From positions 2,294,001 through 2,358,000 of the forward strand of contig NZ_CP095390.1 in assembly GCF_023008585.1 (NCBI RefSeq): 64,000 nt of DNA. Direction: 5' to 3'. Source of the stretch: Natribaculum breve. GTDB taxonomy: Archaea > Halobacteriota > Halobacteria > Halobacteriales > Natrialbaceae. Under the pieces are notes generated by a model. That model saw only the letters and a program-made list of their open reading frames with translations, searched no databases and had not been told where the DNA came from. Shown here one piece after another: positions 8,116-16,539 of this stretch. Within the stretch, counting starts at the first letter, position 1. Each line of letters starts with the position of its first letter. The position numbers and the translations under genes are program-made.

Positions 8116-11100
8116 TCAGGCCGTCGACTCCGCAAGCGGTGCGATCGCGAGTTCGACGTCGACGCCTTCGACCTCCCACTCCTTGCGGTGGCCGTCCTCG
8201 ACGGTCCCGACCTCGTCCGCGCGCACTTCCTCGCGGATCAGGTCCTCGCGGTCTGCGACGAGGTCGGCGACGCGGTCGTCGTCGATCTCGAGTTCGAGGG
8301 CGATGCGCTCTTCGACGTCCAGGTCGAGGTCCTTGCGCATCTCCTGGACGCGGCGGATGACCTCGCGGGCGTAGCCCTCGCTCTCGATGTCCTCGGTGAG
8401 CGCAGCGTCGACGTAGACGACGCCGCGGTCGTCGCCGTTCAGGCCGAACGAGGCACCGGCGACGCCCTCGGGAGTTTCGGTGACGAACGAGACCATCTCC
8501 TCCTCGAGTTCCTCGCCGCCGAGGACGTCCGAAACGGCGTCCTCGAGCGCCTCGAGGGTCGGCTCCTCGATGCGGGCCTCGTTGAGCGCGGTCATGACCT
8601 CGCCGGCGCGGCCGCCGAAGGCGGGGCCGAGTTCGCTCATGTCGGCCTCGGCGCTGTAGGCGAGTTCCTCCCAGCGGTCGTCCGGTGAGACGAGTTCGAT
8701 CTCGCGTGCGTTGAGCCGATCGGCCAGCAGCGTCTCGTGGCGTTCGACTGCCTCGACGGCGCGCTCGTCGTCGGCGGCGACGATCACGCGCTGGACGGGC
8801 CAGCGAAGCTTCCGGCCGGCCTGCTGGCGGGCGTTCGCACCGCCCTCCTCGATCGCCCGCAGGAGGGCGACGTCTTCCTCGAGCTGTTCGTCGGCCAGGT
8901 CCTCGTCGACCGCCGGCCAGTCTTCCATGTGGACCGTCGGGTGCTCGTCGTCGCCGGTCAGCGTCCCGTAGATCTCCTCGGTGACGAAGGGTGCAAACGG
9001 CGCGAGCAACGCGACGACCTCGCGGAGCACGCGGTAGATCGTCGCGTAGGCCGCCGTCTTCGAGGGGCTGTCCTCTTCTTCCCACATCCGCTCGCGGACC
9101 GCCTGGACGTAGAATCGCGAGACGTCCTCAACGATGAACTCGAGTAAGGCCTCGAGCGCGCGGTCCTGGCGGAACTGCTCCATCTCTTCGGTCATCTCCG
9201 CCTTCGTCGACTGCAGGCGGGCGAGCACCCACTCGTCGACGAGCTCGAGGTCCTCCTCGACCGATTCGAGGTCCGTCTCGGACGGGTCGAAGCCGTCCAG
9301 GCGCATGTACGGCAGCGGGAAGCGGAAGACGTTCCACAGCGTCCGAAGGTGGTTTTCCATCGTGGCCATCTCGTCCCACGAGAAGCGCATGTCGTCGCCC
9401 TGCGGGTTCGCCGACAGCAAGAACAGCCGCATCGCGTCGGAGCCGTGGCGCTCGATCGCCGTGTCGGGTTCGACGACGTTGCCGACGGACTTGGACATCT
9501 TGCGGCCGTCCTCGTCGAGCGCGTGGCCGTGCATGAGCACCTGCTCGTAGGGGATCTCGCCCAGCGCCGCGGTGCCCATGCCGAGTTGCGACCAGAACCA
9601 GCCACGCGTCTGGTCGTGGGCCTCGAGGATGAGGTCGGCGGGCCAGAGTTCGTCGAACTCGCTGTCGTCCTCGGGGAAGTCGAGCGTCCCCCACGACGCC
9701 ACCGAGGAGTCGAGCCAGACGTCGAAGACGTCGGGGACGCGGGTGTAGGTCGTCCCGTCTTCCGTGATCGTCAACTCGTCGACGGTGTCCTTGTGGAGGT
9801 CGACGGTCTCGGGATCTACCTCCTGGTCGACCCGTTCGGCGAGTTCCTCGCGCGTGCTGACGACGATCCGATCCTGGTCGTCGTCACGATCCTCGGGCGT
9901 CCAGATCGGCAGCGGGATGCCCCAGTAGCGCTGCCGGGAGACGTTCCAGTCCGGTGCCTCCTCGACGAAATCCCGGAAGCGGTTGTCCCGGGCCCACTGC
10001 GGATACCACTCGCTGTCCTCGATGTTCTCGAGCAGTTCGTCTTTGACGTCGGTGATCGTGATGAACCACTGGTCGGTGACGATCTGGATGATGCCCGTGT
10101 CACACCGCCAGCAGTGGCCGTAGCTGTGCTCGACGGTGCCCGAGTGGAGCATCGCGCCCGCGTCCTCGAGGTCGGCGATGATCTCCTCGTCGGCGTCTTT
10201 GACGAACTGGCCGGCGTACTTGCCGCCCTCGTCGGTGTAGACGCCGTCACCGGCGACGGGACAGAAGATGGGGAAGTCGAGTTCCCGACCGCGCACGAAG
10301 TCCTCTTCACCGTGTCCGGGCGCGGAGTGGACCAGCCCCGTCCGGTCGGCCTCGACGTAGTCGGCGGTGTAGACCTCGAGTGCGCCCTCGTGGTCTGCGT
10401 GGTCGGGGACCTCCTCGGCGAGGGGGTGTTCGTAGGACCAGCCGACCATCTCCTCGCCGGAGAGTTCCTCGACGACCTCGTAGTCCTCGTAGCGTCCCTT
10501 CGAGAGGACGTCCTCGACGCACTCCTCGGCGACGTAGAGAACGTCCTCCTCGCCGTCCTTTTTCGCGCGGACGCCCTGGTAGGTGAGGTCGGGGTCGACC
10601 GCGACGAACGTGTTCGCCGGGATCGTCCACGGGGTCGTCGTCCAGATGACCAGCGAGCCCTCCCGGTCTTCGAGGTCGAACTTGACGTAGATCGAGGGGT
10701 CCTTGACGTCCTCGTACTCGACCTCGTTGTTCGCGATCGCCGTCTCACACCGGGGACACTGCGAGATGCTCCGCTGGCCCTTCTCGACGAGGCCGCGTTC
10801 GGCTGCCTTCGAAAAGCCCCACCAGGCGGCCTCCATGTACTCCGGATTGACCGTCTTGTAGGGGTCGTCCCAGTCCATCCAGACGCCGAAGGACTTGAAA
10901 TCCGACTGCAGACCCTCGAGTTGCTCCTCGGCGAACGCCTTGCACTCCTCGATGAAGTTCTCCTCGCCGAACTCCTCGATGTCCTTTTTGTTCTCGAAGC
11001 CGAGTTTCTCCTCGACTTTCGTCTCGATGGGCAGCCCGTGCATGTCGTAGCCCGGACGGTCGGTGACGTCGTACCCCTGCATCCGCAGGAAGCGGATGTA

Positions 11101-11307
11101 GACGTCTTTCAGCGTCTTGTTCCACGTCGTCCCCATGTGGGCCGCCCCGGAGGTGTACGGCGGCCCGTCGACGAAGAAGTACGATTCGCCCTCGGCTCTG
11201 TGCTCGACCGTTCGCTCGTAGGCGTCGGTCTCGTCCCAGTACTCGAAGACCGCCTCCTCGAGTGCGTGCGGGTCGTACTGGTCGTCGACCTCGCCGAACC
11301 TGCTCAT
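8116..11307 (-). CDS. ileS: Isoleucyl-tRNA synthetase
   Basis: 1063 residues, the long archaeal/eukaryotic type. It charges tRNA-Ile. The HIGH-equivalent motif is HMGT, in PPYTSGAAHMGT near residue 50, and the KMSKS loop appears as KMSKSVGNV near residue 610. Between them lies the editing domain (residues about 190-390), and the C-terminal anticodon-binding helical domain follows. The protein is highly acidic. The ATG at 11307 gives the conserved MSRFGEV N-terminus. A TTTAAT-like box lies about 25 bases upstream on the minus strand. Confidence 0.97.
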   Translation of the reverse strand: MSRFGEVDDQYDPHALEEAVFEYWDETDAYERTVEHRAEGESYFFVDGPPYTSGAAHMGTTWNKTLKDVYIRFLRMQGYDVTDRPGYDMHGLPIETKVEEKLGFENKKDIEEFGEENFIEECKAFAEEQLEGLQSDFKSFGVWMDWDDPYKTVNPEYMEAAWWGFSKAAERGLVEKGQRSISQCPRCETAIANNEVEYEDVKDPSIYVKFDLEDREGSLVIWTTTPWTIPANTFVAVDPDLTYQGVRAKKDGEEDVLYVAEECVEDVLSKGRYEDYEVVEELSGEEMVGWSYEHPLAEEVPDHADHEGALEVYTADYVEADRTGLVHSAPGHGEEDFVRGRELDFPIFCPVAGDGVYTDEGGKYAGQFVKDADEEIIADLEDAGAMLHSGTVEHSYGHCWRCDTGIIQIVTDQWFITITDVKDELLENIEDSEWYPQWARDNRFRDFVEEAPDWNVSRQRYWGIPLPIWTPEDRDDDQDRIVVSTREELAERVDQEVDPETVDLHKDTVDELTITEDGTTYTRVPDVFDVWLDSSVASWGTLDFPEDDSEFDELWPADLILEAHDQTRGWFWSQLGMGTAALGEIPYEQVLMHGHALDEDGRKMSKSVGNVVEPDTAIERHGSDAMRLFLLSANPQGDDMRFSWDEMATMENHLRTLWNVFRFPLPYMRLDGFDPSETDLESVEEDLELVDEWVLARLQSTKAEMTEEMEQFRQDRALEALLEFIVEDVSRFYVQAVRERMWEEEDSPSKTAAYATIYRVLREVVALLAPFAPFVTEEIYGTLTGDDEHPTVHMEDWPAVDEDLADEQLEEDVALLRAIEEGGANARQQAGRKLRWPVQRVIVAADDERAVEAVERHETLLADRLNAREIELVSPDDRWEELAYSAEADMSELGPAFGGRAGEVMTALNEARIEEPTLEALEDAVSDVLGGEELEEEMVSFVTETPEGVAGASFGLNGDDRGVVYVDAALTEDIESEGYAREVIRRVQEMRKDLDLDVEERIALELEIDDDRVADLVADREDLIREEVRADEVGTVEDGHRKEWEVEGVDVELAIAPLAESTA

Positions 11308-11405
11308 ACGTGACGTGACTCACTCCGAGATTAAAGGACAATCGGTCCGGCAGGTGTGACTGCCCGACCACGCTCGCGAGAGTCGAACTCCGTGGCGGCC
11401 GAAAA

Positions 11406-11645
11406 TCAGAGACGCGACGTCAGTCGACCGAGGAGTTTCCCGTAGGCGACGCCGTAGACGCCGGCGTACAGCATGACGCCGCCGATTGCGGCCAGCCACA
11501 GTCCCACCGTCACGTCGCCCGCGCCGTAGTGTTGCAGGCTCGCGAACTCGGCGACGACGCCGCCGACGGTCAACGCTCCGGCGACGAGCGCGTACACGAG
11601 CAACGAGAGCGATTCGCCGAGCAGTTCGGGCAGCAGTGATGACAT
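11406..11645 (-). CDS. Small two-helix membrane protein
   Basis: 79 residues with two hydrophobic helices (about 13-36 and 46-68) separated by a short polar loop, and a basic C-terminal end. I recognise no motif. The haloarchaeal codon pattern and the ATG start support it as a gene. It sits between ileS and the tandem Tat-secreted family, both on the same strand, with about 100 bp on the ileS side. Confidence 0.6.
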   Translation of the reverse strand: MSSLLPELLGESLSLLVYALVAGALTVGGVVAEFASLQHYGAGDVTVGLWLAAIGGVMLYAGVYGVAYGKLLGRLTSRL

Positions 11646-11784
11646 ACGTTCGTATAGCTCATCCGACGAACGTAAACTTGTCCCCTCGAGACCGACTGGA
11701 TGTTACGTTGCCTCTCGCGTGCAGAACGAACGACGTCGTCGGGTCGACGAACTGGCCGCACTCGACCGGACGGCCCGTTCGACT

Positions 11785-11829
11785 CCGTGGGCTGGTATTC
11801 CGTGGGCTGATATTCCGTGGGCTGGTATT
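11785..11829. repeat. Three 15-bp tandem repeats
   Basis: The unit CCGTGGGCTGGTATT occurs three times head to tail, the middle copy differing at one base. It starts 10 bases beyond the stop codon of the frameshifted paralog (its 3' side). It is not in a gene I believe; on the minus strand it could read as EYQPT repeats, but in no credible frame. Confidence 0.75.
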
Positions 11830-11838
11830 CGCACGCCG

Positions 11839-12353
11839 TCACTCGTCTGTGGACGTCACACTCGAGAGCGTCGCCCGGAACAGGTTCAACTGGCCGCTGA
11901 ACACCTGTGCGTCCGCGGCGAACTCGTATCGACCGTCGGTCTCGAGCCGTCCGCGCGAGACACCAGCGTCGTCGTGTCGACGACGTCGCCGCTTGCTCTC
12001 GAGCGGACCACGTATCCGGTGTACTCGTCGGGCTGGGTCGCTACACGGACACTCTCTCCGTCGGGGGTTACGAGCAGATCGGCGGTGAGTGGCGCTGGGA
12101 GGCGGTCGACGACGTCGACCGTCGTCTCGGGTCGGTAGTCGTCTATCGAGACGAGCACCAGCTCCTCGCGCTGATTCTCTCCGTACGTTTCGTTCTGGAA
12201 CGCCCACGTGCTCGCGTCGGCGGTTCCAATCACGAGTGCACTCGCCGCGAGTGCGTCGTAGTTCAGGAACGACCGCCGTGTCGAGTCGGTCGACTCCGCG
12301 TCGCCTCCGTCGGTCGTTCCGCTGGTGCTATCCTTCGGGTCTGGGGCACACAT
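11839..12353 (-). pseudogene. Frameshifted fifth copy of the Tat-secreted paralog family
   Basis: Read from the ATG at 12353, the first frame gives a signal-like start (STRRSFL), then a domain aligning with the four intact paralogs: VLVSIDDY, TTVDVVDRL, QPDEYTGYVVRSR and DTTTLVSR. After that the frame turns to nonsense. The second frame, ending in TGA at 11839, then supplies the missing end (ADAQVFSGQLNLFRATLSS, compare SMFSPELNVLSVS). A single missing C in the CC run at 11951-11952 would join the two. This is either a real one-base deletion or a sequencing error. It lies 37 bp behind the gene at 12391 and lacks the conserved upstream block of the other copies, so it is probably the second gene of a pair. 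Confidence 0.72.
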
Positions 12354-12390
12354 CGTCTCTCCTGGCTGAGACTCCGATACCGGGTCTCGG

Positions 12391-12840
12391 TTAGTCGAGC
12401 GAGACGCTGAGGAGGTTCAAATCCGGGCTGAACATCGTCGCGTCGGATTCGAACCCCTCGGAATCGTCCGTATCCAGCGTCTGATCTCGAAGGAAGAGGA
12501 ACGTGGTGATCCCCGCAGAGTCGTTGCCCGTGTCGTACCGGATGACGTACCCGTTGTAGTCGTCGGGCTGGCTGATCTCGTCGACCATCTCGCCGTCGAC
12601 CTCGAGTGCGCTAACCGTCGTGCCCTGATCGAGGGAGGCGAGCACGTCGAAGTCTTCGTCCGGAATGTAGTCGTAGGCAAACACCAGTGCCTCGTCGTCG
12701 TCATCGTCCTGGGCCGATGCCGTACTCGAGGCGGCCGCCCCGAGTGCGAGCCCGCTCGCTGCGAGCGTACCCTTTTTCGCGAGCGAGTGCCGTGATTCGC
12801 CGTCGCTACCGTGTTCGGTTTCGTAGTTCTCGTCTGTCAT
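12391..12840 (-). CDS. Tat-family secreted protein, paralog A
   Basis: 149 residues from the ATG at 12840, the position conserved among all intact copies; a GTG at 12849 is also in frame. An acidic N-terminal stretch (MTDENYE) precedes a signal peptide with the h-region ASGLALGAAASS and a cleavage-like TASAQ. The twin Arg of the sister copies is replaced by Arg-His (SRHSLAKKG), so Tat export of this copy is uncertain. The mature domain of about 110 residues carries the family landmarks DYIPDEDFDVLASL, VDEISQPDDYNGYVIRYD, TTFLFLRD and TMFSPDLNLLSVSL. No cysteines or catalytic motifs are visible and the function is unknown. This copy ends without the acidic tail of the next two. Confidence 0.75.
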   Translation of the reverse strand: MTDENYETEHGSDGESRHSLAKKGTLAASGLALGAAASSTASAQDDDDDEALVFAYDYIPDEDFDVLASLDQGTTVSALEVDGEMVDEISQPDDYNGYVIRYDTGNDSAGITTFLFLRDQTLDTDDSEGFESDATMFSPDLNLLSVSLD

Positions 12841-12916
12841 GTCTCTCACTCTCGTCCCCTGTCGGGGCGGCCGGTCATTGTCCGACTCGTCGCATAAGTG
12901 CGGTCGATCGTTTCAC
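12841..12916 (-). promoter_or_regulatory. Conserved promoter/leader block of paralog A
   Basis: This sequence recurs nearly base for base upstream of all four intact paralogs. On the minus strand it reads GTGAAACGATCGACC, then an ACTTATGC box that may serve as TATA, then CGACTCG..., then a CCCC-GACA-GGGG mini-hairpin, and a purine-rich end running into the ATG. The TATA-like box is about 53 bases from the start codon, which would give a leader of about 27 bases. Confidence 0.6.
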
Positions 12917-13352
12917 ACGCACTGGCGACGTTCTCGTGACAGACGCGTCGTAATGTGTTCTTCGGTGGTATTTCCACCGTCTACCGATCCCTTCGGTGGA
13001 GACGCCCGTCCATCGTTCGATCGACGGGTGCCCTGATTCGTCTGTCGAACGAATATCGTCGGGATGCGCTCTCGATCGGCGTTTTCAGCGTGTACGACCC
13101 GTTCTTCGACTGATGAAGAAATCACTCGTTTCTTGCCGTGTACCCCCGGTCGAGTCGACACGGCTTCCAAACTGATCGGCCGACGTACACTGGACGTGAT
13201 GGATCGCTACGGTGTGGCGTAACGTTTCTGTCCTGCGGGCGCGAGCGGACGCGGTCTCGGGAAGCGACCGCAGTTCCAACACTCGCGCCACTCGTCAGTG
13301 CGGTTGATCTGCTACACCGCTGTGAAGAAGGTGGAAATGGCCGAAACGGGGA
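12917..13352. other. Intergenic spacer between paralogs A and B
   Basis: About 430 bp without a credible gene. It is slightly lower in GC than its surroundings. Short inverted repeats such as TTCGGTGG...CCACCG occur near 12961-12981. I see no RNA gene or transposon end. Confidence 0.5.
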
Positions 13353-13913
13353 TCAGCTATCCGTAGCGTTGTCGGTTGCAGTGGCGTTGTCGTCCTCTTC
13401 GGTGGCGTTGTCAGCCATTTCGTCGTCTTCTTCTTCGTCGTCGCCGTCGTCACCGTTTTCACCGTTCCCGCCCAGCGACGCGCTGAGGAGGTTCAGGTCG
13501 GAGCTGAACACCGAGGCGTCTGCCGACAGCGTATCGGTGTCGCCCTCACTCAGGTCCGCATCCTCCGAAAAGAGGAACGTGGTGATTCCGGCAGTGTCTT
13601 CGCCCATGTCGTACCGGATGACGTACCCGTCGTAGTCGTCGGGCTGGCTGATCTCGTCGACCATCTCGCCGTCGACCTCAAGTGCACTAACCGTCGTGCT
13701 CTGCTCGAGGGAGGCGAGGACTTCGAAGTCCTGGTTCGGGAGGTAGTCGTAGGAGAACACCAGCACCTGTTCGCCGTCCTGGGCCGACACCGTACTCGAG
13801 CTGGCACCGGCACCGAGGACGAGGGCACCCGTCGCGAGTGCGCCCTTTTTCATGAACGATCGGCGCGAGTCGCCGGATCTGTCGTGTTCGGTTTCGTAGT
13901 TCTCGTCTGTCAT
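13353..13913 (-). CDS. Tat-secreted protein, paralog B
   Basis: 186 residues from the ATG at 13913. The signal has a proper twin arginine (SRRSFMKKGALATG) and a cleavage-like TVSAQ. The domain matches paralog A closely (SALEVDGEMVDEISQPDDY, YVIRYDMG, TTFLFSED, SVFSSDLNLLSASL). After it comes an acidic tail of about 40 residues made of Asp, Glu, Asn, Ala and Thr, with several Asn-Ala-Thr triplets that could be N-glycosylated. A and B form one subfamily (VDGEMVDE), C and D another (VDGETVDE), so the array grew by more than one duplication. Confidence 0.8.
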   Translation of the reverse strand: MTDENYETEHDRSGDSRRSFMKKGALATGALVLGAGASSSTVSAQDGEQVLVFSYDYLPNQDFEVLASLEQSTTVSALEVDGEMVDEISQPDDYDGYVIRYDMGEDTAGITTFLFSEDADLSEGDTDTLSADASVFSSDLNLLSASLGGNGENGDDGDDEEEDDEMADNATEEDDNATATDNATDS

Positions 13914-13989
13914 GTCTCTCACTCTCGTCCCCTGTCGGGGCAGTAAACCGTTGCCCGACTCGTCGCATAAGTGCGGCCGATCGTTTCAC
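13914..13989 (-). promoter_or_regulatory. Conserved promoter/leader block of paralog B
   Basis: Second copy of the block, with the same CCCC-GACA-GGGG element, ACTTATGC box and GAAACGATCGGCC motif. The only stretch that differs appreciably is the roughly 15 bases between the hairpin and the CGACTCG segment, so the flanking motifs look selected or recently converted. Confidence 0.6.
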
Positions 13990-14688
13990 AGCGTACCGAT
14001 AACCTACGTGCCCTGTGCCCGGAGTAGTCCGTCTTTTGACAGCCCGCACGAGTGAGTCTTCGCGTCGGAGATCCACGGTGTCACGTGAGCGGTATCTCCG
14101 TCGACGACCGTTCGTCGTCCGTTCTGGCAGCCAGCGCCGGTGTATATTTTCGTGATCGTCGACCGGATCTCGTCCTCGCCAATCCGACGCTGACGAACGA
14201 CGGATACCGGCCGCGGCGGTGCGATCACCGAACGGAACTCGATCGTTTCAGTCCATCCAAGAACGCGTTAGAACGGAAACGGTCACTGGTCCGAATCGTC
14301 TCTTCGGCCACAATCGACGGCTGTCCGGGGCAAGGAACCGTCCTCGTGAGCGTTCTCGCCGTCTCCTGGTCGTCACTGGTCGATTCCTCGAGACGAACCG
14401 GAGGTGCCGTTTCGTCTAGAACACCGTCGGTCACGTTTTCTATCATCCTTGTAACTGTTTCTCGCGTCGGTGATCGGCCTCGAGGCGTCGCTCGCCAGTC
14501 GCGACGTGATCGAACCGAATGGCGGCTATCGTGACAACTGAAACGAGTTACACACTGCTCGCAGCGGCGCTGCCAGTACTGGCTGCCGGGTCGCGAGCTG
14601 CTATCGGTAAAATACGAAAACGCCGTCTTCCAGAGCGTGTGGCCAGCGTCGTCTGGCCCGAACGCCTGTCGTGACGGACGGGGGGTGA
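13990..14688. other. Intergenic spacer between paralogs B and C
   Basis: About 700 bp, the largest gap in the array. The open frames in it are short, lack halophile-like composition and resemble no neighbour. There are some T-rich or A-rich spots (GTATATTTTCG near 14140; TATCGGTAAAATACG near 14605). I see no clear gene, RNA or repeat. Confidence 0.5.
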
Positions 14689-15270
14689 TTACGCGCCGTC
14701 GCTTTCGTTGTCTTCGCCGACTTCCGTCTCGACCGTGACGCCGTCGTCGTCCCCGTTTTCTTCGTCGTCCCCGTTTTCCTCGTCTTCGTCGTCGTCCTCG
14801 TCGTCATCGTCGTCTGCTTCGCCGTCTCCGTTGAACGACACGCTGAGAATGTTCAGTTCGGGACTGAACATCGAGGCGTCGGTCGACAGCGTCGCGGTGT
14901 CGCCCGCGTTCAGACTCGTCCCCCGCAGGAAGAGGAAGCCGGTCGATCCCGCGGTCTCTTCACCGATGTCGTACCGAACGACGTGTCCGTTGTACTCGTC
15001 GGGCTGGCTGATCTCGTCGACCGTCTCGCCGTCGACTACGAGAACGTCGACGGTGGTGCTCTGCTCGAGCTGGGCGATCACTTCCAGTTCCTGGTTCGGG
15101 ATGTAGTGGTAGGGGAATATCAGTGCGTTTTCATCTTCCTGGGCCGATGCCGTACCCGAGGCCCCTGCCCCGAGTGCGAGTGCACCTGCTGCGAGTGCAC
15201 CCTTCTTCATGAACGATCGACGCGAACCGTCGGATCTGTCGTGTTCGAATTCGTAGTTTTCGTCTGTCAT
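14689..15270 (-). CDS. Tat-secreted protein, paralog C
   Basis: 193 residues from the ATG at 15270. The twin-arginine signal (SRRSFMKKGALAAG) ends at TASAQ. The domain reads YHYIPNQELEVIAQLEQ, VDEISQPDEYNGHVVRYDIG, GFLFLRG, then SMFSPELNILSVSF. It is followed by a strongly acidic tail encoded by slippage-prone DNA: two perfect-but-one 18-bp units at 14744-14779 and a run of GAC/GAA codons beyond. The core is almost identical to paralog D, while the tail is absent from D. Confidence 0.82.
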   Translation of the reverse strand: MTDENYEFEHDRSDGSRRSFMKKGALAAGALALGAGASGTASAQEDENALIFPYHYIPNQELEVIAQLEQSTTVDVLVVDGETVDEISQPDEYNGHVVRYDIGEETAGSTGFLFLRGTSLNAGDTATLSTDASMFSPELNILSVSFNGDGEADDDDDEDDDEDEENGDDEENGDDDGVTVETEVGEDNESDGA

Positions 15271-15347
15271 GTCTCTCGCTCCTATCCCCTGCCGGGGGCG
15301 GCCAATCATTACCTGACTCGTTGCATAAGTGCGGTCGATCGTTTCAC
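15271..15347 (-). promoter_or_regulatory. Conserved promoter/leader block of paralog C
   Basis: Third copy of the block. The hairpin here reads CGCCCCCGGCAGGGG. A further match to copy D lies upstream: a CATAAATG box near 15444 corresponds to one near 16183, inside about 30 bp of similar sequence. This may be an additional promoter. Confidence 0.55.
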
Positions 15348-15556
15348 GACGTATCAGCACAATCGTGGTGAGGATTCGTCTCCCGGCGTGGAGTTTTCAC
15401 GGTGATCGGCGATCGAGACGACGGTCTGTGGAATCAGACATTTATGCCGCCGATCGATCGTTTCTACCAGTTTGCGTGAACGACGTCACGGCGAAATCGT
15501 CGCGTCGTCTCGTAATTCTCGTCACAAAAACGACCGATCGAACCGTCGCTTCCCGA

Positions 15557-16009
15557 TTACCCGTCGTTCTCGATCGACACGCTGAGAACGTTCAGTTCGG
15601 GACTGAACATCGAGGCGTCGGTCGACAGCGTCGCGGTGTCGCCCGCGCTCAGACTCGTCTCTCGCAAGAAGAGGAAGCCGGTCGTTCCCGTTGCGTCGTC
15701 TCCGATGTCGTACCGAACGACGTGTCCGTTGTACTCGTCGGGCTGGCTGATCTCGTCGACCGTCTCGCCGTCGACTACGAGGACGTCGACGGTGATACTC
15801 TGCTCGAGCTGGGCGAGCACTTCCAGTTCCTGGTTCGGGATGTAGTGGTAGGGGAATATCAGTGCGTTCCCATCTTCCTGGGCCGATGCCGTACTCGAGG
15901 CCCCCGCCCCGAGTGCGAGTGCACCCGCTGTGAGCGCACCTTTCTTCGCGAACGACCGGCGCGAATCGTCGGATCCGTCGTGTTCGTATTCGTGTATTTC
16001 GTCAGTCAT
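15557..16009 (-). CDS. Tat-secreted protein, paralog D
   Basis: 150 residues from the ATG at 16009. The twin-arginine signal (SRRSFAKKGALTAG) ends at TASAQ. The domain is nearly the same as in paralog C (YHYIPNQELEVLAQLEQ, VDEISQPDEYNGHVVRYDIG, SMFSPELNVLSVSI) but the protein stops soon after it. With A, B, C and the broken fifth copy it forms a tandem family, all on one strand. The role is unknown; small exported proteins present in several variants could be surface or signalling factors. Confidence 0.8.
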   Translation of the reverse strand: MTDEIHEYEHDGSDDSRRSFAKKGALTAGALALGAGASSTASAQEDGNALIFPYHYIPNQELEVLAQLEQSITVDVLVVDGETVDEISQPDEYNGHVVRYDIGDDATGTTGFLFLRETSLSAGDTATLSTDASMFSPELNVLSVSIENDG

Positions 16010-16087
16010 GTCTCTCGCTCCTGTATCCCCTGTCGGGGCGGCCACTTATTGTCCGACTCGTTGCATAAGTGCGGTCGATCGTTTCAC
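16010..16087 (-). promoter_or_regulatory. Conserved promoter/leader block of paralog D
   Basis: Fourth copy of the block: CCCCGACAGGGG element, GCAACGAGTCGGAC segment, ACTTATGC box and GTGAAACGATCGACC. It is nearly identical to that of A over the promoter-proximal half. Confidence 0.6.
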
Positions 16088-16539
16088 GACGTGTCAGCCC
16101 GCTCGCGTCGATCATTCCAGCTCTAGCACGCCGTTTCCGTCCCGAGCGATGAGTCAGGCGACGATCACTGGAATCTGTCATTTATGGCGACAACAGATCG
16201 CTTCGTCGCCGTCGTCGCCGGCAACGGCCGACCCGTCCGATCGTTGCGCCGTCGGAATCATCGATTACGCTGTCGCCAGTCTATCATTATCTGTTTGCGA
16301 ACTATACTCGAAATAACACCATCCGAGAACGTACGAACTCGAGACGGAAATCTGCAGTTCGGCCCGAAACGATCTGCCTCGAAACTGGTCGTGATCCTGA
16401 TATCGTTCCCGTTCCGAGGCTGTGCTGACACCTCGAGCGACGTGACCGATTTCGGTGACGTCCCGGGTCGTGTCGGCCGTCCGATCGGAGCCACCTCCCA
16501 CGACCCTCGCCTCGCCGGCCGTCGATCGGCATCGACACC
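16088..16539. other. Intergenic region between paralog D and the uracil-DNA glycosylase gene
   Basis: About 450 bp. Its left part holds the upstream CATAAATG-containing segment shared with paralog C. The middle is comparatively AT-rich (near 16270-16320). I see no gene or RNA. The promoter of the glycosylase gene must lie at the right end. Confidence 0.45.

Noticed and set aside
13990..14688. Another degenerate member of the Tat-secreted family
   Set aside because: I compared the minus-strand frames with the family landmarks and found no match.
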